Assembly: GCF_900446215.1 (NCBI RefSeq)
Contig: NZ_UAQZ01000013.1
Span: forward strand, 310,001-374,000
Direction of reading: 5' to 3'
Source of the DNA: Burkholderia cenocepacia
GTDB lineage: Bacteria > Pseudomonadota > Gammaproteobacteria > Burkholderiales > Burkholderiaceae
DNA: 64,000 nucleotides
Shown here: one piece after another, positions 34,600 to 42,232 of the stretch
How the letters are laid out: every line of letters begins with the position of its first letter
Numbering within the stretch: the first letter of the stretch is position 1
Translations under genes and position numbers: made by a program
Notes under the pieces: model-generated
What the model was told of the DNA's origin: nothing
The model's input: only the letters and a program-made list of their open reading frames with translations
The model's database searches: none

Positions 34600-36015
34600 T
34601 CAGTCGGCCAGCACCCAGGTGTCCTTGGTGCCGCCGCCCTGGCTCGAGTTGACGACGAGCGATCCTTCCTTCAGCGCGACGCGCGTGAGCCCGCCCGGCG
34701 TGATGCGGATCCGGTCCGACACCAGCACGAACGGCCGCAGGTCGACGTGGCGCGGCGCGAGGCCGGCGTCGGTCAGGATCGGCGTCGTGGACAACGCAAG
34801 CGTCGGTTGCGCGATGTAGTTCGCGGGGCGCGCGCGCAGCTTCGCGGAAAATGCCTCGAGCTCGGCCTTCGACGCGCACGGCCCGACCAGCATCCCGTAG
34901 CCGCCCGAGCCGTGCACCTCCTTCACGACCAGTTCGTCGAGATGCTCGAGCACGTACTTCAGGCTGTCGGCCTCACCGCAGCGCCAGGTCGGCACGTTCT
35001 CCAGCAGCGCCTTGCGGCCCGTGTAGAACTCGACGATCTCCGGCATGTACGAGTAGATCGCCTTGTCGTCGGCGATGCCGGTGCCGGGCGCATTCGCGAT
35101 CGTGATGTTGCCCGCGCGGTACACGTCCATGATGCCTGCCACGCCGAGCACCGAATCGGGACGGAACGTGAGCGGATCGAGGAACGCATCGTCGACGCGG
35201 CGGTACAGCACGTCGATCGGCTGGAAGCCTTCGGTCGTGCGCATCGCGACGCGGCCGTCGATCACCTGCAGGTCGCTGCCCTCGACGAGGTGCACGCCCA
35301 TCTGGTCGGCGAGGAACGAATGTTCGTAGTACGCGGAATTGTGGATGCCGGGCGTAAGCACGGCGATGGTCGGGTTGTCCGCGTTGCCGCCCGGCGGGCA
35401 TACGGCCGCGAGCGACTGGCGCAGCATCTGCGGGTAGGTTTCGACCGGGCGCACCTTCACCTGCTGGAACAGCTCGGGAAAGAGCTGCATCATCGTTTCG
35501 CGGTTTTCCAGCATGTAGGACACGCCGGACGGCGTGCGCGCGTTGTCCTCCAGCACGTAGAACGCGTTCTCGCCGGTGCGCACGATGTCGACGCCGATGA
35601 TGTGCGTGTAAACGTTTCCCGGCGGCCGGAAATCGATCATCTCCGGGATGAACGCTTCGTTGTGCGCGATCAGGTGCTTCGGCACGATGCCCGCGCGCAC
35701 GATTTCCTGGCGGTGATAGATGTCGTCGAGGAATGCGTTCAGCGCCATCACGCGCTGCTCGATGCCGAGCGACAGCCGGCTCCATTCCGCCCCGGAGATG
35801 ATGCGCGGGACGATGTCGAACGGAATCAGCCGCTCGGCGGCCTCCGCGTCGCCGTACACGGCGAACGTGATGCCCGTCTTGCGGAACACGCCTTCCGCGT
35901 CGTGGGCCTTCTGGGCGAGGCTCGCGGGATTCTGCGTGTCGAGCCATTGCTTCAGGCGCGCGTAAGGCGCCCTTACCATGTCGCCGGATTGCAGCATTTC
36001 ATCGAATGGCTTCAT
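34600..36015 (-). CDS. Circularly permuted type 2 ATP-grasp ligase, first gene of the operon
   Basis: 471 residues. Start MKPFDEMLQSGDMVRAPYARL has GGAGAA just upstream. Conserved blocks: GITFAVYGDAEAAERLIPFDI, RIISGAEWSRLSLGIEQRV, DDIYHRQEIVRAGIVPKHL, IIGVDIVRTGENAFYVLEDN (ATP/metal), TPSGVSYMLENRE, AVLTPGIHNSAYYEHSFLA, VVKEVHGSGGYGMLVGP. The class is predicted to ligate amino acids or peptides via acyl-phosphates. Products in these systems are unknown. A sigma-54 promoter and an NtrC-type site lie upstream and probably drive the whole leftward operon. Confidence 0.9.
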   Translation of the reverse strand: MKPFDEMLQSGDMVRAPYARLKQWLDTQNPASLAQKAHDAEGVFRKTGITFAVYGDAEAAERLIPFDIVPRIISGAEWSRLSLGIEQRVMALNAFLDDIYHRQEIVRAGIVPKHLIAHNEAFIPEMIDFRPPGNVYTHIIGVDIVRTGENAFYVLEDNARTPSGVSYMLENRETMMQLFPELFQQVKVRPVETYPQMLRQSLAAVCPPGGNADNPTIAVLTPGIHNSAYYEHSFLADQMGVHLVEGSDLQVIDGRVAMRTTEGFQPIDVLYRRVDDAFLDPLTFRPDSVLGVAGIMDVYRAGNITIANAPGTGIADDKAIYSYMPEIVEFYTGRKALLENVPTWRCGEADSLKYVLEHLDELVVKEVHGSGGYGMLVGPCASKAELEAFSAKLRARPANYIAQPTLALSTTPILTDAGLAPRHVDLRPFVLVSDRIRITPGGLTRVALKEGSLVVNSSQGGGTKDTWVLAD

Positions 36016-36079
36016 CGATCTTTTCTCCATCGATCGTTTTCCCCGGCATTGCGCATGCCGGACCGGCGTACTGAATGCT

Positions 36080-36097
36080 TTGCAAGGAACGTGCCTT
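36080..36097 (-). promoter_or_regulatory. Sigma-54 (-24/-12) promoter for the ATP-grasp operon
   Basis: On the minus strand the sequence reads AAGGCACGTTCCTTGCA. This has GG and GC exactly 10 bp apart, with GGCACG-N4-TTGC matching the RpoN consensus except for one flanking base. GG is at 36094-36095, GC at 36082-36083. The predicted start is near 36070, about 55 bp before the ATP-grasp ATG. Confidence 0.75.
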
Positions 36098-36159
36098 GCT
36101 CGACTCCGTCGATATCCCCCTGTTTTTGCGCCGCGCCAGGCACGCCGGTGCGGCATTGC

Positions 36160-36174
36160 GCACCACAACGGTGC
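36160..36174. promoter_or_regulatory. NtrC-type enhancer dyad
   Basis: GCACC-ACAAC-GGTGC reproduces the core of the NtrC consensus (GCACC-N5-GGTGC) and is centred about 97 bp upstream of the predicted sigma-54 start, the usual enhancer distance. A weaker match (GCACC-AAAAG-TGGCG) lies at 36286-36300. The remainder of the 36016-36604 gap holds no visible gene. Confidence 0.65.
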
Positions 36175-36604
36175 AACCCCCGACGCGACGGGCGCTTGCG
36201 GTGCGCCGTGAACGCGCACGGCCGATGCTGCGCCGCGTTCGACGAACATAGTTCTCCCGCGTGTCACGAATGTGCAATCTGCACTGCACCAAAAGTGGCG
36301 GGCCCGCGCCCCGGAACGATCACGCGCGGGCGGGCCGGCACGCGCACGGCGCAGCCGGCCCTGGGGGGAAGTACCGTCCGCGGCGGCGCGGACAGTCCGA
36401 CGCGGTGAACTGTCCGGTTAAGCCGGGTCCGGCACCTCAACGCTATGCAGCCGTAATCCCGGCGACAACGCCCATGCATATTTCGACTGACACCGATCGA
36501 AAAAAAACATCGGCTCGACCGGCGCGAGGCGCGGTACGCTAGAACGTTGGTGCGGCAGACGGCGCCGCCTTTCAGGCGCCCGACTATAAAAAGCGAAGAT
36601 CGAA

Positions 36605-37600
36605 ATGGAAGCAAAGTGGCTGGAAGATTTCCTGAGCCTTGCGGATACCAAGAGCTTTTCCCGGGCCGCGCGTCACCGGCACCTGACGCAGTCGGCATTC
36701 AGCAGACGAATCGCCGCGCTCGAAACCTGGATGGACGCGAAGCTGGTCGACCGCAGCATCAACCCGATCACGCTGACGCCCGCCGGCCAGATGTTCCGCG
36801 GGCTGGCCGCGGACATCCTGCGCAGCATGTATGCGGCGCGCAACCTCGTGAACGGCTACGACCAGTTCGCGGCGAGCGACCAGGTCGTGCGTTTCGCCGT
36901 CGCGCATACGCTCGTGTTCACGCTGTTTCCCGAATGGCTCAAGCAGCTCAACGGCGAGGTCGGCCACGTCACTGCCCGCGTCAATGCGGTGAACGTGCCG
37001 GAAGGCGTCCAGCAACTGGTCGAAGGCGAATGCGATTTGCTGCTCGGCTATCACCATCCGCAGTTGCCGATCGTGCTCGACCCGAATCACTTCCCGTTCG
37101 TCAGTCTCGGCGTCGAACGCATCCTGCCCGTGTCGACACCCGATGCACGCGGCGAGCCGGTGTTCCAGCTGCCCGGCACGCCCGATGCCCCGCTGCCGCT
37201 GCTCGCGTATTCGTCGGGCGCCTTTCTCGGCAACATCGTCGAGATGCTGTTGCTGAATGCGACCGAGCCGTACGTGCTGCACCGGTGTTTCGAAACGCAC
37301 ATGTCCGAGGCGCTGAAAGGCATGGTCGTGGCCGGGCACGGCATCGGCTGGCTGCCGGAAAGCTGCGTCGCGAAGGAGCTCGCAGACGGCACGCTCGTGT
37401 GCGCGGGCACCGGCGACTGGATCACCGAACTCGAAATCCGCCTGTATCGGTCGGCGCGCAAACGCGGGCTCGCGGCGGAGCAGCTGTGGACCTACATCAT
37501 GAACCGGCCGCACGCGGCGATCGACGGTGCGACAGGCATTGAAGAAGCGGCCGCCCCGGCGATGCGCAGCGCGCGGCGAAGCGCGGGCGGCAGCCGCTGA
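36605..37600 (+). CDS. LysR-family transcriptional regulator (HypT-like)
   Basis: 331 residues. Winged helix: WLEDFLSLADTKSFSRAARHRHLTQSAFSRRIAALETWMDAKLV. The effector domain includes VAHTLVFTLFPEWLKQL, VEGECDLLLGYHH and MVVAGHGIGWLPESCVAKEL. The opening EAKWLEDFL, the sequential phrase LTQSAFSRRIAALE and GIGWLPES recall the hypochlorite-responsive regulator HypT, but the oxidant-sensing residues cannot be judged here. It is divergent from the ATP-grasp operon (589-bp gap) and upstream of the pga region; its target is uncertain. Confidence 0.88.
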   Translation: MEAKWLEDFLSLADTKSFSRAARHRHLTQSAFSRRIAALETWMDAKLVDRSINPITLTPAGQMFRGLAADILRSMYAARNLVNGYDQFAASDQVVRFAVAHTLVFTLFPEWLKQLNGEVGHVTARVNAVNVPEGVQQLVEGECDLLLGYHHPQLPIVLDPNHFPFVSLGVERILPVSTPDARGEPVFQLPGTPDAPLPLLAYSSGAFLGNIVEMLLLNATEPYVLHRCFETHMSEALKGMVVAGHGIGWLPESCVAKELADGTLVCAGTGDWITELEIRLYRSARKRGLAAEQLWTYIMNRPHAAIDGATGIEEAAAPAMRSARRSAGGSR

Positions 37601-37606
37601 TGGCAT

Positions 37607-37636
37607 ATTCGCGCCGTGGATATCCCCGGCGCGAAT
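37607..37636 (+). terminator. Hairpin directly after the LysR gene
   Basis: A perfect 10-bp stem, ATTCGCGCCG / CGGCGCGAAT, with a 10-base loop, starts 7 bp after the stop codon. There is no T-run. Probable transcript end or 3' stabiliser. Confidence 0.5.
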
Positions 37637-37716
37637 ACGCGTTCTCCCGATAGCAATCGATAATCCCGTCGGATTCCGTAAAATCCCTCAACGGCTCTTA
37701 ATCGATCTCCAGAACA

Positions 37717-37730
37717 CGCAAACGTTTGCG
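37717..37730. promoter_or_regulatory. LacI/PurR-type operator palindrome
   Basis: CGCAAACGTTTGCG is a perfect 14-bp palindrome with a central CG, closely matching the E. coli PurR operator consensus (ACGCAAACGTTTGCGT; here the flanks are A and A). A LacI-family regulator is the likely reader. None is encoded in this window. Confidence 0.5.
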
Positions 37731-38076
37731 ATTCATGTCGTATTTTTTACTGTTTTCGGTATTAAGTAAGAATAATCGGCCCGCCTTTCGAGACAGAAAT
37801 ACCTTGTTACACAAGTTTCGATTTACCTGTAACTGCCGGAATCATCAAAAACGTCGCACCCTCATTTCACGATGTGCGACCTGTATCCGGATCTTCATCG
37901 ATTCGCCTCGAATACAGGCGCAAGAGTTTCTTTTATCAGTCGTTATTTTTCGGCACGAACGTCGATACCTCCGACGTGATTCAAAGCGTGCTCGATCATC
38001 ACTACCGAAGAGCAATTTTCATGTTCGGCAATATCGACTTTATTCAGCATTAAGCGATCCTCAGCAATCCATCCTT

Positions 38077-38094
38077 ATCCTATTTAAATAGGAT
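38077..38094. promoter_or_regulatory. Perfect 18-bp palindrome upstream of the pga genes
   Basis: ATCCTATTTAAATAGGAT is self-complementary along all 18 bases, about 140 bp before the first small gene of the operon. A dimeric regulator site is likely; the protein is unknown. Confidence 0.5.
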
Positions 38095-38233
38095 CTTTCA
38101 CCCCCGTCCCATTCCGACCACACGCGGTTGTTGGTTCAAAAACCATCGTGTATCAATAGCGTGTCGCAAAAAGAACGTTGGCAAATTCGACTCGGAGTCG
38201 ATGCACGTCATCGATTCCGGACGGGAGATTGCA

Positions 38234-38659
38234 ATGTCACCCTCGCTTCGACAGCATGCTCGCGCTTTCCTGAGCGTCTTCGTCTCCACGCTGTGCATGA
38301 ACGCCATGGCCCAGACACCGGCGGCCTCCTCACCGGCGTCCGGGCCGGGGGCGAACCGGTACGTGATTTCGTATATCTGCGGCGATGCTCGGATCGACGG
38401 CACCGCACCGCTTCCCCCCGACGGGCGTCCGTACAACCTGGGCGTGTCGTTCGTCTCGGAACATACCGGGCAGCCGCTCTCCAACGTGCAGGTGCGCCTG
38501 CGCCGACATGGGCGCGTGCTGGTCGAATTCGCCGCATCGGGATCGCGCTGCCTGTTCAGCGTGCCCGATGCGAGCTACCGGGTCGAAGGGACCTATCAGG
38601 GAGCAACCCAGTTCGCGATCGTCGAGACGGGCACGCTCACGACGCAGTTGCGCTGGTGA
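38234..38659 (+). CDS. Secreted small protein, first gene of the pga region
   Basis: 141 residues. Signal peptide (FLSVFVSTLCMNAMAQ) and a single beta-rich domain: RYVISYICGDARIDGTAPLP, GVSFVSEHTGQPLSNVQVRL, and VPDASYRVEGTYQGATQFAI. It resembles carboxypeptidase-regulatory-like (transthyretin-type) beta sandwiches. Two cysteines (YICGD, SRCLF) may pair. Start at the ATG with GGGAGA upstream; a longer frame adds 11 residues. Function in exopolysaccharide export is suggested by position only. Confidence 0.65.
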   Translation: MSPSLRQHARAFLSVFVSTLCMNAMAQTPAASSPASGPGANRYVISYICGDARIDGTAPLPPDGRPYNLGVSFVSEHTGQPLSNVQVRLRRHGRVLVEFAASGSRCLFSVPDASYRVEGTYQGATQFAIVETGTLTTQLRW

Positions 38660-38721
38660 ACGTCGCGCCGCCCCTCTCCGATCGCGCCAATCGTGGACCG
38701 CATCGAATCAAGGAGTCTTGC

Positions 38722-39480
38722 ATGCCTCGTGCAGAACGACCGGACGGCTCGCCCGCCCGTCAGCCGAAACCCTCGTGGGGTCCGGGAAAGAATGCGGCGC
38801 TCAGCGTCGCCGCATTTGCCGCGATCTTCGGTGCCTTCGCGTACGTCGAGCGGGACACGAGGGTCGGCCATGCGAGCGTGACGCACGATATCGCCCGCGT
38901 GATCGGAAACGCCGTCGGCAAGTCCCGCGAGCTCATCGTGGCGGCAACCGGCCGCGTGTCCGGCACCGCCGCGCCAGCCGGCTCGACCTCGACGCTCGCG
39001 CAGGCCGGACCGGTTCCGCCGTCCGCCTCCGCTCCCCCCGCCGTGTCGGCCGCGGCCGAACCGGCCGTGCCGCCGCAAACGGCGGCCCGCTCCGACACGA
39101 CACGTACGCGCCCCGCGCACGTGCCGCCGACGAGGCTGGCGGCCAATCCGCACGCCGCGTCGACCGGCAGTCGCACGACGCGCCCGGGCGACACGCACCG
39201 GACGTCACGTTCGCAGACGCTGGCGCGCACGAGAAAACACCCCGACCCCGTGCCGAAACCGCAACCGCAGTCGTATGTCGCGGGCACGTCGCACATGGAG
39301 GCCACCAGCGTCACGCACGATGAGCTGGAAGGCGCCCGCGCTCTGGCCAAGGCGCGCTGGTGCGCACGGATCGACGAATGGAGCTGTGTGGAGCAAAACG
39401 CGAGCCGTGCACTCGCCATCGACCCGAAGAACAGCGAATCGCGCGCGCTGCTTGGACAAGCGATCCGCAACCGCCTGTGA
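38722..39480 (+). CDS. Single-pass membrane protein with Ala/Pro/Thr-rich linker and TPR-like end
   Basis: 252 residues. A membrane helix near residues 24-42 (NAALSVAAFAAIFGAFAYV) is followed by a long Ala/Pro/Thr/Arg-rich periplasmic linker. The C-terminal ~60 residues are helical (HDELEGARALAKARWCARID, VEQNASRALAIDPKNSESRALL), much like one or two TPR hairpins. A strong AAGGAG precedes the ATG. It may link inner membrane and the TPR-bearing PgaA porin. No named family recognised. Confidence 0.7.
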   Translation: MPRAERPDGSPARQPKPSWGPGKNAALSVAAFAAIFGAFAYVERDTRVGHASVTHDIARVIGNAVGKSRELIVAATGRVSGTAAPAGSTSTLAQAGPVPPSASAPPAVSAAAEPAVPPQTAARSDTTRTRPAHVPPTRLAANPHAASTGSRTTRPGDTHRTSRSQTLARTRKHPDPVPKPQPQSYVAGTSHMEATSVTHDELEGARALAKARWCARIDEWSCVEQNASRALAIDPKNSESRALLGQAIRNRL

Positions 39481-39584
39481 CCTGGCCGGATCCCGCCGGG
39501 CCTCGCCGCCCGACGGGGCGACGGCCGGCGACGAGCGCCGTCGGGCGTGCAACCGATGTGATCGTTTCAAAGTGAGGACACACC

Positions 39585-42218
39585 GTGGCCAACAATCGTC
39601 AACAACAATGCACCACCGTCGCTCCGCCGAACCGGCGGATCCTCCTGCATGCGCCGTTGCTGTGCCTGCTCGTCGTGTCCGGCCCGTGTCTTGCCGCCGA
39701 AGGCGACGCGGAACCGGGCAGCGCGAGCGAAATCGCCGGGTCCCGCAGCGCGCCTGATGCGTTGCCGCCCAACCTGCAGCCGACGGGCGCGTCGACGCAG
39801 GCCGCGCCGGGTTCGGGCACGCCGCCGCCGCTTGCGCCAACGCCGATCGCGCAAGCGTCGGACGCATCGATGCAGATCGCGCAGGCGCCGAACCCGGCGA
39901 TGCCGACCACGGTCGTGGTGGACCCGGATGCGTCGCAGCCGGGCGCGCCATCGACGAATGCACCCGCGCCGGCCGCGCAAGCGTCGAATGCGCCGATGCT
40001 GCTGGCGCAGGCATTCGACACGCCGCCGGATACGCCGCGGCCACGCACGCAAACGTCCGAGGCACCGCGGCAGCGCGCCCAGGCCACGACCACCGCACCG
40101 CCGGCTACACCGACCACAGCCGCTACGCCGACGCTCACCGCGCAGGCATCCGGCACGCCGATGCCGAATTCGCCCGCGCCCACGACCCAGCCGTCCGGCG
40201 CCGAACCGCCGTCGTCCCGGCAACCGAATTCGCAGTCGCCCGGCGCGCAGCTCCCCGGCGAGCCGATCCAGCGATCGCAAGGGCCCGACGTCCAGGCACC
40301 GAATGCGCAGGCGCCGAACCTCCGCACGGCCGATGTCGCGACGGTGCGCAACGACGTGTTCGGCCTCGCGGCGAGCGGCGGCGCGGTCAAGGCGCTCGAC
40401 GAAGCGAAGGCGCGGCCCGATGCGTTCTCCGCCGTCGACATCGCGCAACTGGAAGAACTGTCGATTCGCCAGCAAGTGCGCGGCGGACGCGACAAGTCGC
40501 GCTCGATGACGAGTTCGGACCGCTTCGACGGAATCGACAGCGCCCTGCGTGCGGCGGACGACCTCGACAAGCGGATACCGCCCACGCCCGAGTACACGCC
40601 GGTCCGCACCGCGCTCGCGGGCGACCGGGTCGTCGCCCTTGCGGCACGCGGCGACATGAAGACGGCCGTCGCGACGTTCGAGACGATTCCGTCCAACGCG
40701 GAAATCTCGATCGACGCACTGGCGGCCGTCGGCGACGCGTACCTGTACCTGGGCGAGCCGGCCAAGGCGAACGCCGTGTACGCGCGTGCGCTGAAGCAGG
40801 CCACCGCATCGCCGACCGATCGCGCGACGCGCGGCTTCCAGTATGGCGCCCGCACGCAGCCGATCGAGCTGCGCGAAGGGCTGTTCTGGTCGTACGTCGA
40901 CCAGGCACGCGCGCCGGAAGCGAAGCAGGTGCTCGACGACATGGAGAAGTCGCTGCCGCCCGCCAAGCAGGTGACCAACGTCGGTCCCGGAGAAAGCGAC
41001 TATCTGCGTTACTACCGGTTGCGCGCGCAATACCTGATCTTCACGGGTCACGCCGACCAGGGGATCGCCGCCCTCGAACAGCTCGAGAAAGAGGTGCCGT
41101 TCAACGCGGAGATCCGCGCCGCGCACGCCGATGCGGTGTCGGGCCAATCGCATCCACGCCAGGCGATCTCGATGTATCGCGCGTCGCTGACCGATCACCC
41201 GGACAGCGTCGAGATGCTCGCGGGCCTCGGCCGCGCATCGCTCACGGCGGATGACTACGCGACCGCGAAGACCGTCGACCAGACGCTGGGCAACACGTTC
41301 CCGGACAGCGGCGCCGTGCGCGGCTTCAAGCGCGACTACAAGGCATACCGCAGCCCGGTGTTCACGACCGACCTGAGCTTCGAGCACGGCAACAGCGCGC
41401 TGGCCGACAACAGCTTCACGTCGGACAGCTACATCTACTCGCAACCGTTCGGCGACAACTGGCGGGTCTTCGCGCATACGTTCTACGGCCATGCGCAAAC
41501 CGACGGCGGCAGCGTCAGCCGCACACGCACGGGCATCGGCGGCGACTACCGGCACGGGCCGCTCACCGTGCTGGGCGAGGTCACGCGCTCGCTCGGCGGA
41601 GACGGCCGAACCGGCGGCCGCGGGACGATCGCGTACGCACTGAACGACTACTGGACGGTCAGCGCGGGGCTCGACACCAACGACAACTCGCTGCCGTGGA
41701 AAGCGTATGCCGCGCACATCTGGGGCCGCTCCGCGAACGTCGAGGTCGTGTATCGCCAGAACGACCGGCGCGAAGTCAAGCTGAGCTACGGCGTGAGCCG
41801 CTACAGCGATTCGAACCTGCACCAGGAAATCGCGGCGACCGCCACGCAGCGCGTGTACACGTCCGCGAACCAGCTCGTCAACGTCTCGCTGAATCTCGGC
41901 ACCGACAGCAACACGCGCCATGACGCGCCCTACTTCAGCCCCGGTCGCGACTACGCGGCTGCGGCGACCGTCATGCATCAGCTGACGCTGTGGAAGAAAG
42001 GCGACACGGGGCTGCAGCAGCGCGTGTCGGTGTCGGGCGGCGCGTACAACGAGCGCGGCTTCGGCACCAGCCCGTTGTGGAGCGCGCGTCTCGAGCACGC
42101 GTGGACGTTCAAGCACGACATCACGCTGAGCTACGGCGTCGAGGTCAGCAGCCACGCATACGACGGCCAGCGCGAGCGCTCCGAAACCGGCTTCCTGTCG
42201 CTCAACCTGCCGTTTTAG
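39585..42218 (+). CDS. pgaA: PgaA-type outer-membrane porin for poly-N-acetylglucosamine export
   Basis: 877 residues from a GTG with GTGAGGA upstream. Signal peptide to about residue 38, then an unusual ~200-residue Ala/Pro/Thr/Gln-rich linker with degenerate repeats (AQASNAPM, AQASDASM). A TPR superhelix follows (~245-560: ARGDMKTAVATFETIP, GDAYLYLGEPAKANAVYARAL). The C-terminal ~290 residues are a beta barrel ending in the outer-membrane consensus SETGFLSLNLPF. In E. coli PgaA binds and exports partly deacetylated PNAG. It is the first of four core genes, with pgaB 14 bp downstream. Confidence 0.92.
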   Translation: MANNRQQQCTTVAPPNRRILLHAPLLCLLVVSGPCLAAEGDAEPGSASEIAGSRSAPDALPPNLQPTGASTQAAPGSGTPPPLAPTPIAQASDASMQIAQAPNPAMPTTVVVDPDASQPGAPSTNAPAPAAQASNAPMLLAQAFDTPPDTPRPRTQTSEAPRQRAQATTTAPPATPTTAATPTLTAQASGTPMPNSPAPTTQPSGAEPPSSRQPNSQSPGAQLPGEPIQRSQGPDVQAPNAQAPNLRTADVATVRNDVFGLAASGGAVKALDEAKARPDAFSAVDIAQLEELSIRQQVRGGRDKSRSMTSSDRFDGIDSALRAADDLDKRIPPTPEYTPVRTALAGDRVVALAARGDMKTAVATFETIPSNAEISIDALAAVGDAYLYLGEPAKANAVYARALKQATASPTDRATRGFQYGARTQPIELREGLFWSYVDQARAPEAKQVLDDMEKSLPPAKQVTNVGPGESDYLRYYRLRAQYLIFTGHADQGIAALEQLEKEVPFNAEIRAAHADAVSGQSHPRQAISMYRASLTDHPDSVEMLAGLGRASLTADDYATAKTVDQTLGNTFPDSGAVRGFKRDYKAYRSPVFTTDLSFEHGNSALADNSFTSDSYIYSQPFGDNWRVFAHTFYGHAQTDGGSVSRTRTGIGGDYRHGPLTVLGEVTRSLGGDGRTGGRGTIAYALNDYWTVSAGLDTNDNSLPWKAYAAHIWGRSANVEVVYRQNDRREVKLSYGVSRYSDSNLHQEIAATATQRVYTSANQLVNVSLNLGTDSNTRHDAPYFSPGRDYAAAATVMHQLTLWKKGDTGLQQRVSVSGGAYNERGFGTSPLWSARLEHAWTFKHDITLSYGVEVSSHAYDGQRERSETGFLSLNLPF

Positions 42219-42232
42219 CAAGGAGATCGGCA

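Larger units (their letters stand above)
37640..38233. other. AT-rich regulatory region upstream of the exopolysaccharide operon
   Basis: About 500 bp with far lower GC than the rest of the window and no convincing gene. It contains perfect palindromes at 37717-37730 and 38077-38094 (annotated separately) and an inverted repeat TCGACTC-G-GAGTCGA at 38187-38201. A possible promoter is TTGTTG (38128-38133) with TATCAA (38151-38156), 17 bp apart. Read as the control region of the pga genes. Confidence 0.55.
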
